A stretch of DNA of 64,000 nucleotides from Vespa crabro (lineage: Eukaryota > Arthropoda > Insecta > Hymenoptera > Vespidae), in contig NC_060960.1 in NCBI RefSeq assembly GCF_910589235.1, positions 10,396,119 through 10,460,118 of the forward strand, written 5' to 3'. Every line of letters starts with the position of its first letter. The first letter of the stretch is position 1. Below the pieces are notes generated by a model, which saw only the letters and a program-made list of their open reading frames with translations, made no database searches and was not told the origin of the DNA. This document shows positions 1-14,653 of this stretch, piece after piece. Made by a program: the position numbers and the translations under genes.

Positions 1-453
1 ATGGTATCAATAAAAGAACTATAACTCAATACACTGTTAATAGCTTTGACGTTTTTCATAAGAGTTTAACACTTGTCAATATGTAACATGATCCTCCTCA
101 CTTAACCCCACATCGTATACCCCATCAAATCATTCTCCTTTGGATTATTCCACGAATAGAAAAACAAAACAAAACAAAAAAAAAAAGAAAGAAATAAAAA
201 AATAAAAAAGAAAAACAAAACTCATACATGCATGTTATATTATATCAAGAGATTTCGTCGACAATCGCGTACAGGGTGAAACATATTTTCTTAATTCATC
301 AAAAATTCATTTATCAATGAGTTTTATTATTTTTTTTCTTTTTTATTCTCTCTCTCTTTCTCTCTCTCGCTCTCGCTCTCGCTCTCGCTCTCTTTATTTT
401 CTTATTTAATCGTTTCAATTTATACGAGTCAATTTTTTAAATATATTTTATTT

Positions 454-491
<38 letters not shown>

Positions 492-1998
492 GTGGTAATA
501 AGAGCAAAATTGAACATAGTTAATACATTTTTAAAAACGTATTAATACATTTCAATGTTAATAATAATACACCCATTGTCGTACGAATAATTATATGGTA
601 TATGAAATTAATTAATTTTATTATTATATGAAGTTGTAATATTCGTTAAGACCATTAATCGATGGGTTACATTTATGTCTTTTGTGACGTTCATTGTTAC
701 AATATATCGTAAAATATCGTAGTGATTAGTCTTAAAATGGAATTTTTAATCAATGATTAAAATGTTTTCTATCGAGATAATTTTCTATCAAAAGAAAAAA
801 AATGAAAGAACCGTATTTATTGTCAGTCCCATTAAGGAACGAAATTAAGAATCATAAATATATCCATAGTATCATATTTTGAGACATTTTGTAGATTTAG
901 CAATAACTAAGGGCCTTTAAAAATGTTAATACGGTACTGTATCTACGTATATATGTAGATTTGTATCATAGCTACGAGATTAAAAATCTAAATACACGAA
1001 AACATGAATTTCTAATCGTCAAACTTATAATTCATACGTCTGGAGCAGCGATAAAATTGAAAAAAAAAGGAAAAAAAAGAAAAAGAAACAGGTAAAATAA
1101 ATAAAAAAAAAAAAAAAAAACAAAATAAAAAGAAAAATAGAAAGAAATCAACTTCCAATCTTCCAATCGCAAGTCACGCTCGAACGAACAAGTTATACAT
1201 AAGTACATACATACGCGCATACATGCATACGTACATACGTACGTTCGATAATCGATGCAAAGTGATTTATCGAAAAAAAAAAAAAAAAGAAAAAGAAAAA
1301 AAGAAAAAAATAAAAAAAAGAACAAAGAAGAAAAAAGAAAAGAAACGAAAGATAGTACGATTTTCACGGCCTTCGCCTAGTATGTTTGTCGCGTTTGGTT
1401 AAAACATAGAAAAAACTTTGATGAAGAGGAAGGATGGAGAGGGGGAGGAAAAAAGAAAAAAAGAAGGGAAATAAAACAAAAGAAGAGAAGAAGAAAAAAA
1501 AAAGAGAAAGAAAAAACGTAATTCAATCGACACACTGGCTATACAAATCGCGTTTATGAGTTTTTAATCGCATCGACGATTATCGATAAGAATTTACTTT
1601 ATCGTTTATATGGCCGATGATTATTAAATATATATATATATATATATATGTATTCATTATCGATTTAAAATGTCCGAGATTTCTGTTCTGTTCTATTCTG
1701 TTTTTCTTTTCTTCTTTTTTTTTTTTTTTTCTTCATTCCTTTTTTCTTAGAACGATCGGTAATACCGATCATTCATTCGTTTCCCTTATCGATAAAAGGC
1801 GAAACTAGAAACTAAAAGTACTCGACCACTCACGCGGACTTTATTACAGTTAGTCAAGCAAGAATTGTATGACGAATTATATAGATCGTTATCTAAAATG
1901 CTCGTTGTAAAATGAAGGTCACGGAAATGCACGCAATTTTTAGACTGTATATGTATTACACATATATGAGTGTCTGTATTTTTGTGTATATACACATA

Positions 1999-2048
<50 letters not shown>

Positions 2049-3262
2049 TTAAAATATTTATTAGCGGAGAATCGACGATTTTGCATACGTAAAATAAAAA
2101 TTGCAAATTCTTTTTTAACTTTCGGGACAAATATATTAATGAATAGAAATTCGCTCATGTATACGTATAAGGGATTGGAATATTCAATGATTGGAAATCA
2201 TTATCTTCTTTACTATTCTAAGAAAAAGTCCTTTCTGATCGTTGCCGTAGGATACTTGGAAAGTAAAACATTCCTAACTCAGCGAACCTACCAGGAAAGT
2301 CCGAGATCCGGACTACATCAGTACCTGTGTAGTATCTCTTTCGACGTAAACGAATCCGGTTACTTGGTATAAAATTTTTTATACAGTTTATTAGGTCTTC
2401 TTTTTCCTTATTTTCTTTTTCTCTTTTCTTTTTTTCTTTTTTTTTTTTCTTTTTTTATTTTTCCTTTCATTTCAATTCCAACGTCAATCGTAATTTTTAA
2501 TAAAATATTACTAGTCAGATCCTATTTATTTATTTTTTTATTTATTTATTTTTTGATCTATTCATTTATTTATTTATTTATTTAAAATGACAAATCTAGA
2601 AGTTTGAAATATCGTTCAAGAAATGTTATAAATTCTATTTAAAATTGTATTCAAATTTATAGGAATGAAATATCATAGAAGACAATATATATACATATAC
2701 CGTAAAAAATTCATACTATATTCGTAATAAAATCGCCAAATCGATATTGGAAAAATATATAAAAATTATAAAATTAAAAATGATAACAAACGATATAATT
2801 CGTCTTTATATATATACATTTCTTTAGAACACAGATACACATATAGATAAAATATTATCATTAATTTTAATCTCAATATTCCAATTGATATCATAAATTT
2901 GATATTTCATCATATATATATATATATATAATAATTATAAAAATTCTACGTAATCTACGTAATCACGACTCGTTACTCTACATAAATCTCTTGTTTATGT
3001 AGTTAGACGTGTGAATTAAAAGAAACCAAAGAAGAAGAAGAAGAAGAAGAAAAAAAATAACACCATTAATCTCAATTTCAATATTCTAATAGTATTTGCA
3101 ATACACATATAAGATAATTTTGTATTTTCGTTGAAATAAATACAGTAATAACTGCCGTACAATCTTTCCGCGTTCGCAAATGTTTTACCAAGAAACCGAT
3201 CATCTCGTCCGTCGAAATCTTGCCCGTAAACCGATGCCGAGCATTCCCCCAGTATTTTTCGC
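1..3262. other. Gene-free AT-rich intergenic sequence
   Basis: No supportable gene. It holds CT, TA and poly-A/T tracts, for example CT at about 350-395, TA at 457-484 and TA at 2000-2044. The only non-repetitive open frame of note is at 2139-2372 (separate entry). Confidence 0.7.
2139..2372 (+). other. Isolated 77-codon open frame of normal composition
   Basis: An ATG-to-stop frame with mixed, non-repetitive composition (SMIGNHYLLYYSKKKSFLIV) in a patch less AT-rich than its surroundings. It contains a perfect 6-bp inverted repeat (AGTCCG...CGGACT, near 2299-2315). No known domain. It could be an unrecognised small gene, a UTR exon or a conserved non-coding element. Confidence 0.18.
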
Positions 3263-3567
3263 GGGAAGAAAAGGAAGAAAAAGAAAAAAAAAAAAAAAAA
3301 CAAGAAGAAGAAGAAGAAGAAGGAAAAAAAGAAAAAAAAATGAAAGAAGATGAGGAAGAAGAGAGAAAGAAAAAGAAAAAGAAGAAGAAGAAGAAGAGAA
3401 GAGAAAAAAAAAAAGAAGAAGAAGAAGAAGCAGACGACCTGGGGAAAGAAAAAGAAAAAGAAGAAGAAGAAGAGGAAGAAGAAGGGGAAGGGAAAGAAAA
3501 AGAAGAAGGAGAAGAAGGGGAAAGGGAAAGAACAAGAAGAAGGGGAAAGAGTAGAGGGGGAAGAAGG
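3263..3567 (+). repeat. About 300-bp polypurine tract (GAA/GGAA-rich)
   Basis: The plus strand is almost pure G/A for about 300 nt, with only about a dozen pyrimidines (for example around 3301, 3342, 3351, 3431-3440, 3533 and 3552). It produces long spurious Glu/Lys/Arg and Ser/Phe frames on the two strands, which are not genes. Confidence 0.9.
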
Positions 3568-3592
3568 TCGTTTTTTTTAATCGTGAAGGCAA

Positions 3593-3742
3593 TGACGTTT
3601 GGAGTAGCCATGTCTTCTTGGAGGAAGAGCCAACGCAACAGAAGAAAGAGGAAACCAAGTTGGAGAGGAAAAGGAACGAGTAGGATAGATAGAACGATAT
3701 ATGACGTGCATTAGAAAGAGAAAGAAAGAATGAAAAAAGGAA

Positions 3743-3793
<51 letters not shown>

Positions 3794-4330
3794 GTGAGAG
3801 AGAGAGAGAGAGAAAGAGAAAGAGATATAGATAAAGTGTGACGAGATGAGACGAGAGTGAGCGTACAAAACTCATGAAATTTCCCGCGACGCGTTCTCCG
3901 CTGACGTCATCGTAGAAGAGGTGACGTTGCAAAAGGCAAATAGAACAACGGACGTAGTTGAAAAAGTAGATAAATGATAGATGACGATATGTAATGAGTA
4001 TATAGGTAAATAAGTAACTAAGCAAATAATTAAGTAAATAAGTAAGTATAGATAGAAAAGAGACGGAGCCATTAACTTCGGATAGACTTGTTGCATGTAT
4101 CTATAAAGGGATTGTGGTGGGGGAGGTAGATATCTATACGTATATATATATACGTATGTATATATACGTATGTATATACCTTGAGCGGGTGTTAAAGTTA
4201 TATATCACTGATGTGGTCCTGGGTGGGGAAATCCTGTACTGCCGCTAAGACTATAAAGCCCCACCAATGTCTCTTGGAAGAAACAGTCCGTCGTAACGTG
4301 CCCCTGACGATACACGGCTATGTAACGTCA
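3593..4330. promoter_or_regulatory. Cluster of CRE-like (TGACGT) sites
   Basis: Five ATF/CREB-type sites lie within 740 bp: TGACGT at 3593-3598, TGACGTGC at 3702-3709, the full palindrome TGACGTCA at 3902-3909, TGACGTTG at 3922-3929 and TAACGTCA at 4323-4330. A GC-richer stretch (about 4180-4330) with TATAAA at 4252-4257 accompanies them. This may be an upstream promoter or enhancer; the target gene is unknown, and the nearest plus-strand gene is the SLC22 gene 8 kb away. Confidence 0.35.
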
Positions 4331-4583
4331 TCGAAAAAAGGCCAAATATTGAAAAAAAAAAAAAAAAAGAAAAAAGAAACAAAAAGAAAAGAAAAAGAAA
4401 TTTCTTTTAAATCATCGATAGAGTGTGTGTGAGAGAGAGAGTACGCGCCGAAAAAAAAAAAAACAGGACTCCGTTCTTCCTGTTCTTTACTTTTTTTCTT
4501 TTTTTTTTAATTCTCTCTCTTTCATCTTTTCTTTTTTTTTTTTTTTGTTTATTCTTTAAAATTGATATACACGTGTACATTTG

Positions 4584-4622
<39 letters not shown>

Positions 4623-5978
4623 GAGTATACGTAATAAGATTTTAAATCGTGACCGAAATTATATATCATTATAGATATACCATTCATAGATATTTGAAAT
4701 CTATCGGGAAATTTATTGTTATTGTTGTTGTCGTCGTCGTTCTCGTTGCCGTTGTTCTTTCTTTTTTTTTTCCTTTTTTTCATTTAATATAACATTTCTT
4801 ATCGTACCTTTTTTCAACAAATTGAACGATCGTTCTGTGTCTCGAAAGAAGAAGACTACAAACTACGTTGAGTTTTCGATATATTAATATCTGTCAAGTG
4901 TTAACGCATCGAAGGAGGGATTATTATTCTCAACGTGGAAGATCATCATCATCATCGTCGTCGTTGTCGTTGTCATCGTCAGAAATCATTCTGAATAGTT
5001 CTTTACAGAAGATTTCATACAACAACACGTGTTACGTTCGAAACAAAGATAACAGCAAGTGCATATAACGTCAACAGAAAGAAAGGAAGAAAGATATATA
5101 GATACATCCGTATCCATATACAATTACTTTGGTCCGAAGATAAATAAAAAGGAACAAAGAGGTAAAAACTACTCTATTCTTTTTCTCTCCTTTTTCAATT
5201 TTCTTTTCTCTTCTTTTCCATTTTGTTTTTTCTTCTCTTTTCCTTTTTTTCTTTTTTTTTCCTTTTGCTTTTTCTCTTTTTCTCTTCTATTAAACTTCGA
5301 CACCGCTATAACATTCTCGTCCGTCCTTGGTCCGGTTCTTAATCCCAGGTATATCTTTTCAAGGTCCCCTTGAACACTTACCTAAGGTAGTTTACTGATG
5401 TTACGCTATTGATTTGGTATGTCTAACACGGATATACATTATATTTTATCTAAGCAAATGTGAAATTAAAATATAATTGTATACGTTCTCATTGTACTCT
5501 AGCGTTACGTCCTGTTAAAGTATTTTATTTTCGAAAATGATTTTCTTTTTCTTCTTTTTCTTTTTCTTTCTTTTTTTTTTTTTTTTTCCTACGAAAAAAA
5601 GTCACTCGTGGTAATATTTAAAGATACATTCGATATTGATATTGTATAATTTAAAAGTGACTTTAAACTTGCTAGAATTCGTTTTTGGTCGTCGATAATG
5701 ATTAAAGAAGTAAGAAAAAGAAGAAGAAGAAAAAAAGAAACAAACGCAAAGTTTTTAAATAGTATAATTAAAACATGCCATTTGAGATTTATCTATATAA
5801 TTTAATAGTGATATCTAAATTAATATAGAACGAAACATTTTATTCGAAATGTAAATACATATGATTAATCATTACCTTGAAATCAATCTATTAATATTTC
5901 TTTTTGCAAACATTTAAATATTACACTCTCGGATATTGGATATATATTATATATAAGTGTTTACATATTTCTGATGTA

Positions 5979-6034
<56 letters not shown>

Positions 6035-7048
6035 GCGAGAGTGATCGATCAAATATTTAAATGTATTTAAATTAAAACGAGTTACACATACAAAATGTTT
6101 CCCACGATTATGTAGAACCACGAAGATATTACCTTGAAATTAAATTTCCTTCACTTTTTGTACAAGATACTTATCTATGTTATTTATTAAGATCACTTAT
6201 CTATGTTTAATTGTTAGAACACGTGTGCCAATATCCATACATACATAATATAACATATAACGTTATAACATAACTTATAATGTAATATACATATATATTT
6301 ATTTATTTATTTATATATATATATATTATTATTATTATTACATTATAAGGATTGGCATAAGATACGTGAAGTGTTTAAAAAAAAAAAAAAAAGAAAAAAA
6401 AAATATTCAGAAAAAAATTTGATGAAATAGATAAGATTTGAAAGAATAGATAAGAGTTAGAGAGATAAAGATAGAGAATTAAAATAATTTCAAGTATATG
6501 TATATCATTGGATTTCATTTAGATGCGATCAGCTGTTACGGACAATGTATATACGTACGTACGTACTTACTAAATGTCTATTATTACTTGTACGTATATG
6601 CGTGTATATGTGTATGTGTGTTTTGAATATGATTCATTTAATTCCTTATTTCCCTGGATTCTGTTTTTCCTTTTCATATCTTTCCTTTTCTTTCTTTTTT
6701 TTTTTTTTTCTTTTTTCTTCCATTTTCCAAGTAATTTCTTTTACTCGATCAATGTTAAAACCACAATGAAATATTATTTCTCCGAATCTATTTTTTCTCC
6801 TTCTTTTTTTTTTTGTCCTTCTCTTTTCTTTTCTATTTCTTTTTTTCTTTTCTTTTTTTTTTTCTTTTTTTTTTTTTTTGTTGCTCTTTACTTTCAACGA
6901 TACTTCCTATTTATACTTCGTATTTATTTTATTATTCCTACACTTCCTTATTTATTTTATTATTCGTAATTCCTTCTAATGTGTATCTAAACATTTGTAT
7001 ACATAAATACATACATACATACAATACGTATGTCTCTATACGCCCTTT

Positions 7049-7050
7049 CA

Positions 7051-7094
<44 letters not shown>

Positions 7095-7258
7095 CACATA
7101 TAAATATATACACGCAAGCATACACACAACAAGTTTGATTTGTAAATTCGTCGTAACAGTTACATTCGATTCAACTTCTAAATACACACACACACACACA
7201 CATATATATATATCGAAGCTAATTGACATAAGATCAATGTATGTACATACGTACATAC

Positions 7259-7300
<42 letters not shown>
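7049..7300. repeat. CA/TA compound microsatellites
   Basis: CA repeat at about 7049-7084, a second CA/TA block at about 7184-7213, and a TA repeat at about 7259-7294. Confidence 0.85.
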
Positions 7301-7301
<1 letters not shown>

Positions 7302-9451
7302 AATCGTTGATCAGATATATCGATATATTTCATACGTTGAAAAATTAATGATATAATGAATAACTATTGTTAATAAGTTTATTAATAATAAGTAGTTAAG
7401 AGTGTTCCTTTCAACGACGAGTTGTTACCTTGAAAATAATGTCGACCTTTCTTTCTTCTATTAACTAACTGTACGTCGTTCTACAATCTACACACGCACA
7501 CACACACACATACATACATACATACATACATTCATATTGTATTTCCGGAAAGCACGGTTTTTTTTTTTTTATTATTCTACCAAGCAACGCGAGTAGATTT
7601 TTTTTTTGTTCCTTTTTTTTTCTTTTTGTTCTTTTTTTCCTTTTTTTCTTTTTCCCCCCGATCGCTATTATTTCGAGCAGTATTGATACGCTTCAATAAA
7701 CGATTTTACGGATTACCCTGGGGCAGGATGGTGTAATGAGGAGGTAGGGGGAGGGAAGGGGTGGGGGAGGTTTTCTTCATCGGGAAGATTTATATTCAAA
7801 TAACTATCTATCATGTAATCGTGTGTCGCGAAGTTAAAATCGCGAAGAAAAGAATTAAGAAAAATGAAAAAATATTAAAAAAAAAAAAAAAAAAGAAAAA
7901 GAGAGAGAGAATAAGAGAAAGAGAAAAGAGATTGAGAGAGAGAGAGAGAGAGGGAGAGAGAGAGAAAAATGAAAGAACTCGATCGATCGAAGAATAAAAT
8001 AAATATTAAATCTATTCGAAAAGTTTCTGTCAATTTGGCCTAAGATCGTTTGTACAAGGACAACGAGATGAAACATTTTATCGAAGAATAATTCAAAATG
8101 TTCCCATTGAGATTTGAAATAAGTTTGTCAATGTTAATGAAAAATTAATCGATCCTCCATTGAATATTTAATTAATAATTTAGAAATGTATTGTTTTATC
8201 TTCTTCGTTGCCCTTTTTTTCTCATTTACTTTGAAAATCGATAGAATTTGTTTTTCTATATGTTTCAATTAATTCATATTGATTTGATTAATATTAATAA
8301 TTTATTTCATATATATATATATATATATATATTTATTAGATCAATAATAATTCTATTTTGATATTTTATATAATATTATACGTTTCCAAAAGATTTTTAT
8401 TATAAACGTGTATAGAATTGTTATCTCGTCTTTGTTTTCTTCGGATTAAAATTTATTTATATTTTTGTTTTTTTTTTCTTTTTATTCGCGAGATGACGAT
8501 GTAAAAAAAGAAAACGTGCGACGTTAACTTAATCGTAAATAACACAAAAGGAGATAAAACTTAAAAGACGTTCAATAGTCGTATATCTCTCGTTGGGGTA
8601 AATAATTAAAAGGAAAAAAAAAAAAAAAAAAAAAAAAAAAAGAAAAAAAAAATTCTTAACGCAGACCTCCTGCGACAAGCCCATAACGATTATGGTAAAA
8701 TTCTTAAACTGTGATAATACATATCTCAGACAATATTATCGAAACTAAGTGGTATCTAATGATATTTTCCGCATTCCTTAATGAATTCCTGTGGGATTTT
8801 TAAATTGAATTCCAATCGTTAGGGGGACAAAGTTATTTTAATTATAGATCCCCGATAATTACATACAAACGTATCTTTGGCGATTCGATCGTTTTAATGA
8901 AAAACTAATGATAAATTTTCTATAAGAATGGTTTTGTTATTGAAAAAAGAATGTTACTTCTCAATTTGTCGTCTTTTGCATTGAAACGACGAATATATAA
9001 AAGAAAATGCAAAGATAAAGAAGAATGAAAAATGAGAAAAGGATGATGGAATAAAATAGAAGGAAAAACGGGGAAAAAAGAAAAGAAAAGAAAAAAGTTC
9101 AGAGAGCAAACAGTGAAGAAAAGTGAACGAAAAGATCGAAGAAAGTAAGAATCAAGCTCGCCTGTTTCTTTTTCTTTTCTTTTTTTTTTTCTTTCTTCTT
9201 TCTTCCTTCGCAATAACAACAACAACAACAACAACAACCATATATTTTAATACGTCTTATCGAATTAATTAAGAAATGAACGATCGACCGACTATATCGA
9301 ATTATAAAAATGGATGGTTAAACGTCCCCCCCCACACTCTCCCCCACCCTCACTTCCCCCCACGCGATATTTCATCACATATAAAATTAATAGAAAAAAA
9401 AAACTACGATGGTATCGTACACTTATATTGATTTAATAATATAACGATAAT

Positions 9452-9490
<39 letters not shown>

Positions 9491-9691
9491 AGAAAAAGAA
9501 AACAAAGAAAAACACGAATAAAAAAAAAACTTACGATTTACATTCTGTTCATCTAATATGATAGCGTGAACGATAAATGTAGGAATAAAAAGGATTTGAT
9601 CGGGCAAAAAAAAAAAGAAAAAAAAAAAATAAAATTATTCAAAAGTAAGGAACGAAAACTAACGAAAAACTTTAAAGGTCGATTATACATA

Positions 9692-9695
9692 GACG

Positions 9696-9727
<32 letters not shown>

Positions 9728-9747
9728 TTTTGATAGATAGATAGATA
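9692..9747. repeat. GATA tetranucleotide microsatellite
   Basis: Tandem GATA units at about 9692-9726, then an interrupted second block to about 9747. Confidence 0.85.
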
Positions 9748-9972
9748 AATATATAAATATAAACGTGTAATAGCAAAACGATGAATATCGTTGCGTAATG
9801 CAATCACATCGTGCTTCCTGTTTTTCCAAGTTTATTTTTTATCTATTTCACGCGCGATCTATAACGAAGCATGCCAATTAAGAATTGCCGTAATAAACAC
9901 ATTGATCGTGCTTTATGAAAAATTCATATCCCTCTCGACCACGGCCATGGGGAAACTTTACGAGACAGAGAC

Positions 9973-10018
<46 letters not shown>

Positions 10019-10410
10019 GACACGTATCTCTTTGTCATCATTATCATCCCATGTACTCACATTTCGACGCACAACAAAGGGTAAAACTTATATATCGAGT
10101 TTGTCTCATTTACGATCGATATCTTGGTAACGAGAATGACCTATAAAAAAAAAAAAAAAAAAAAGTAAATAAATCAGAGAAACGAAAAAAAAAAATTTAT
10201 TAGATTCGCTACGGACGACTAAAACTTTTCTCTTTCATTTTTCCTTTTCTTTTTTTCTTTTCTCTCTCTTTTTGTTTCGTTTTATTTCATTCTATTTTAT
10301 CTTCCCAATTTTTTACCCTTTTCAATTCTTTTTCTCATTTTTTTTTTCTCATCGATATAATTCGTATCAGATAAAATCGATAAATCGATCGAGTTAATAT
10401 CAATTTTTCT

Positions 10411-10458
10411 TCATCATCATCATCATCATCATCATCATCGTCATCGTCATCATCATCA

Positions 10459-10514
<56 letters not shown>
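10411..10514. repeat. ATC then ATT trinucleotide microsatellite
   Basis: CAT/CGT triplets run directly into an uninterrupted TTA array of about 50 bp. Confidence 0.9.
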
Positions 10515-10520
<6 letters not shown>

Positions 10521-11106
10521 GTTCGAAACAAATCAGAGTTCCACTTAGTCATTAATTATTCAGTTTCCATTATTTTTTCGTTTTTTTTCCTTTCTTCTAC
10601 TTTTTCCTTCTGTCTCTCTTCCTTTTTTATTTTTTGTATCCTTTTTTTTTTTTTTTTTTCAACATACAAATAAATACTCGCCTATCCATACAAATACGCA
10701 TGAGTTTATTCGTTGTTAGATATGATTGGAGATGTATGAGGGGTGGAGGAGGGGAGGTAAAGAGTTGAGAGAGAAGAAGAAAAAAAAGGTGATTCCCTTG
10801 AACGTCATTTTAACATTGAGAACGAACGAAATCAGATTTCGCGTGTTAGATATCGTTAGTTTTCTATTAATTAGCTTTTATACTTGTTTATAAAATGGAC
10901 GTGGAGGCTGCGCGCGCGTGCTCGTGCGCGTGTGAAATAGGCTAGTTAAGATCGCGTCTTTAATTCGTCTTAATTCTCGACCACTTAAGTTTCGTCGATT
11001 TTATTATGTGAAACAAGAAGGATGCCACCCTGACGATTAATAAACCGCAATCGACGAAATAAATGATATGACCCGTCCGTAGTATGTTTTGTTTTTCTTT
11101 CTTTTG

Positions 11107-11138
<32 letters not shown>

Positions 11139-11735
11139 CTTCTCTTCTCTCTTTCCTATTTTCTTTTTATTTCTTCTTCTTTTATTTCTTTCTTTTTTTT
11201 TTCCTTTCTCGCCTCTTTTTCGCCTCTTTTTTTCTTCTTCTTTATACTTCGCTTAACACTTTTTTCTTTCGACCACCCATCCCAATCTGGTCTCTTCGTC
11301 AGATCTTGCATCAGTCGCGTTGATAACTCGTACATATTTCGTGGTTTTTTTTCTCTGCCCCTTTTTTTTTCTTTTTTTTTTTTTTTCCTTTTTTTTTTTT
11401 TTCGTTCTTTATCGCGACGGTTTTAGCAGATATTAATTCCGTCGGAATATTTCCTTTTGCTTTTTTTTCTTTTTGCTTTTTTTCTTTTTCTGCTTTCTGT
11501 TTTTTTATTCGCTTTTTAATTTCCCCTTCTCTCTTCTTTTTTTTTTTTTTTTTTTTTCTTTTTTTGTAAAGATCCATTATGTAGCAGATAAAAGCTCATT
11601 CGTCTTCGGACAAAATAATTCTTTCGAAATAATTCTTATCGAAAAAATAATAATTATTATTATTGTTATTATTATTGTTGTTGTAATATTAAAAAAAATT
11701 CTTTTTATATATCTTCTCGTTCAATTACATATGTA

Positions 11736-11794
<59 letters not shown>

Positions 11795-12092
11795 GTTGCT
11801 CGTCAATTAAAGACTACAGATATAATTGTGAATACATTAGATAGGCCTGGTAGTATTACGAGACAAGCGGTTTTACTAATAAATAAACGATAAGGCGATT
11901 ACCTTATCGCTTCAACAAATAACGGAGATCTAAACGTAATAACGTTTCTACTTCATTATCGTGTTTCATAATCAACCGTTTCTCAAATTATTTCTACTTA
12001 TTTTTCAAAGTAATTAATTTTATCGCCATATATCGAATATATATAGAAATGAAAAATATTAATTTTGTATTATGTAACGCTTTAATTTTTGT

Positions 12093-12132
<40 letters not shown>

Positions 12133-12348
12133 TCTCTTTATCTATCTTTTCAATAATTTTATCATCTATCTAATCAAATAAAAATTTAATAACCAACAAT
12201 CTGAATCGTAAATTAAGAAAATATTTGAAGCATATCGTCGGGCAGGAAAAAAATAAATGTCGATATTTAAAGAGAATAAAAAGAAGAAAAATAAAAGCAA
12301 ATAAAATTATTATCGATATAATATAACAAATAAAAATACATTATAAAC

Positions 12349-12349
<1 letters not shown>

Positions 12350-12424
<75 letters not shown>

Positions 12425-12450
12425 TAACGATGATAATAATAATAATAACA
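12350..12450. repeat. AAT trinucleotide microsatellite
   Basis: Nearly perfect AAT array ending about 35 nt before the splice acceptor of the first coding SLC22 exon, so it sits in the 3' end of the preceding intron. Confidence 0.9.
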
Positions 12451-12494
12451 TATATATATATATATTTTTGTTTTTTTTTATTGCAGACTGAAAG

Positions 12495-13398
12495 ATGACG
12501 GTCGTAGTGGATTCAGCAAAGACGGAAGATGGTAATAGACCACCAAAAATCGAGACTTTCGATGACGTCCTGCCGTACGTCGGTGAAGCCGGCCGTTATC
12601 AATTGTTCCTTTTTTTTCTTCTTTTGCCATTCACCTTCGTCTACGCGTTCCTATATTTCGCACAATTCTTCATAACGTTGGTACCAGCTGAACATTGGTG
12701 CCATATACCGGAGCTCATGCAATGGAATCTCACGGATCATCAAAAGTGAGTAACATCTACAATATCGTACCGTACACACACAGACACGTGGACACGTGCA
12801 CACAAACACATGAAACACACACACACACACACGTGCCACGAAACACACACAAAGAGAGAGAGAGAGAGAGAGAGAGTACACACACACGTAGCACACATAT
12901 ATACACACGTAAGCACGTGCACTTACATTTAGCAATGAACACACATATACAAACGTAAGCACGTGCACATACATATATACACGTAAAAGCACGCCCGCGC
13001 ACTCATAGACACGCAACAAAAAGAGAGACAGACGAACAAACAGGCGGACAGATAGTATAACATCTATTATCCACGCACTCGTTTTAACACGTATAGACTG
13101 ACAGAGAGAGAAAGAGAGAGAGAGAGAGAGAAGAATAACGAGCGTGCAGATTCGGTGGATCGCTTGAAGGCAAAAAATAGTGTCAAAGTCTTTATCTCGT
13201 GCATCCTACGTTTAAACTGAATGTATAGACTCAAGAATCGTCTTTTTCCAAGGAAAACAACATTTCTGCGATCGTTGTAAACAATCATTTACTAAATTCA
13301 TATATACTTTCTTTTTTTATATCACACTTATCGTAACCTCGCAATCGCTACCGCTTATCACTTCCAAAGGAAAATTTTAAATGAAACAGTAATACGTG

Positions 13399-13447
<49 letters not shown>

Positions 13448-14132
13448 TGTGTGTGACGATAGAAAATAAGAAAACGAAAGAGATATTCATGAAATTGTGA
13501 TAATATCGTAGAATGTTCTACGACATTTAAAATGCAATGTTGTAATCTAGTCGATCGTCTTAAGCTTTAAACGAAACATAGTTATATTAAAAAAAATATT
13601 AATGTCAGAGATAAAAGGTCGATTTATATCATCTGTCGTTTCGTTTTCTTTCTCTTTTTTCGTTTCTTTTTTTTTTCCCTTTCTTTTTTTTCTTTTTTTG
13701 TCGTCACTAAATACCATTCTCTCTCTCTCTCTCTCTCTCACTTCCCTTTCACTTTCTTTTTGCTAATAAATCTTTCAAATCATTTGACCGATCATCTTTA
13801 TAAATATGTAATATAAAATACAAAAGAAGAAAGAGAAGGACCAACAAAAAAAAAAAAAAAAGAAAGAAAGAACAACAACAATAACAATAATGACAAACGC
13901 GAAAGCGTTATGAATGAATAGCTATTGACATTGACAAATAACGATTAATTCTTGTTAGAGAAGAGATTAAAAGAAAAAAAAAAAGAAAGAAAAAAAAAAG
14001 GAAAAAAGAAAGAGAGAAAGAAAGAAAGATAGACGGAGATGGAGACAGAGGCAATTAGATAAATGAAGAGAGACGGAATATGGTTAACGATCTGCTATCT
14101 TATTTAAGATGCAAAATTATATGTATATATAC

Positions 14133-14183
<51 letters not shown>

Positions 14184-14352
14184 TATTCGCACAAAGATAA
14201 GTGCACATATGTAAGATGTTTAATATGAAAAAAGAAGAAGAAGAAGAAGAAGAAAAAAAAAAGAAGAAAAAAAAAATGAAAATTAAAAAGAATTGTCTAA
14301 TCAGCCAATCTACATCAAACTGCAGAATATTTGCTTGTTATTAAAATCAACG

Positions 14353-14408
<56 letters not shown>

Positions 14409-14598
14409 GAAAAAGAACCTAACACACATACAAACATGCGCATACCCATATATACTCATTTATACGTATTTACTTGACTATTTACCATTTAATCAACGAG
14501 TTCGTCGACTGAATTAAAATCGAGTTAATGAACGTTATCTTGTTAAGAAGGAAACGGTATAATGATGAACATTAATTTCGTGTCTGTATTTAAAAATT

Positions 14599-14653
<55 letters not shown>

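Larger units (their letters stand above)
4331..12486. other. Microsatellite-rich gene-free stretch upstream of the SLC22 gene
   Basis: No coding sequence found. It contains many TA, CA, GA, GATA, ATC/ATT and poly-A/T arrays. An island at about 10790-11085 is relatively free of repeats and includes a CG/TG alternating run (10909-10934). Undetected non-coding 5' exons of the SLC22 gene should lie here or further upstream. Confidence 0.65.

Noticed and set aside
3078..3868. Long Ser/Phe/Leu- or Glu/Lys-rich frames on both strands
   Set aside because: They are translations of the polypurine tract and adjoining TA/GA repeats, with no domain, splice structure or balanced composition.
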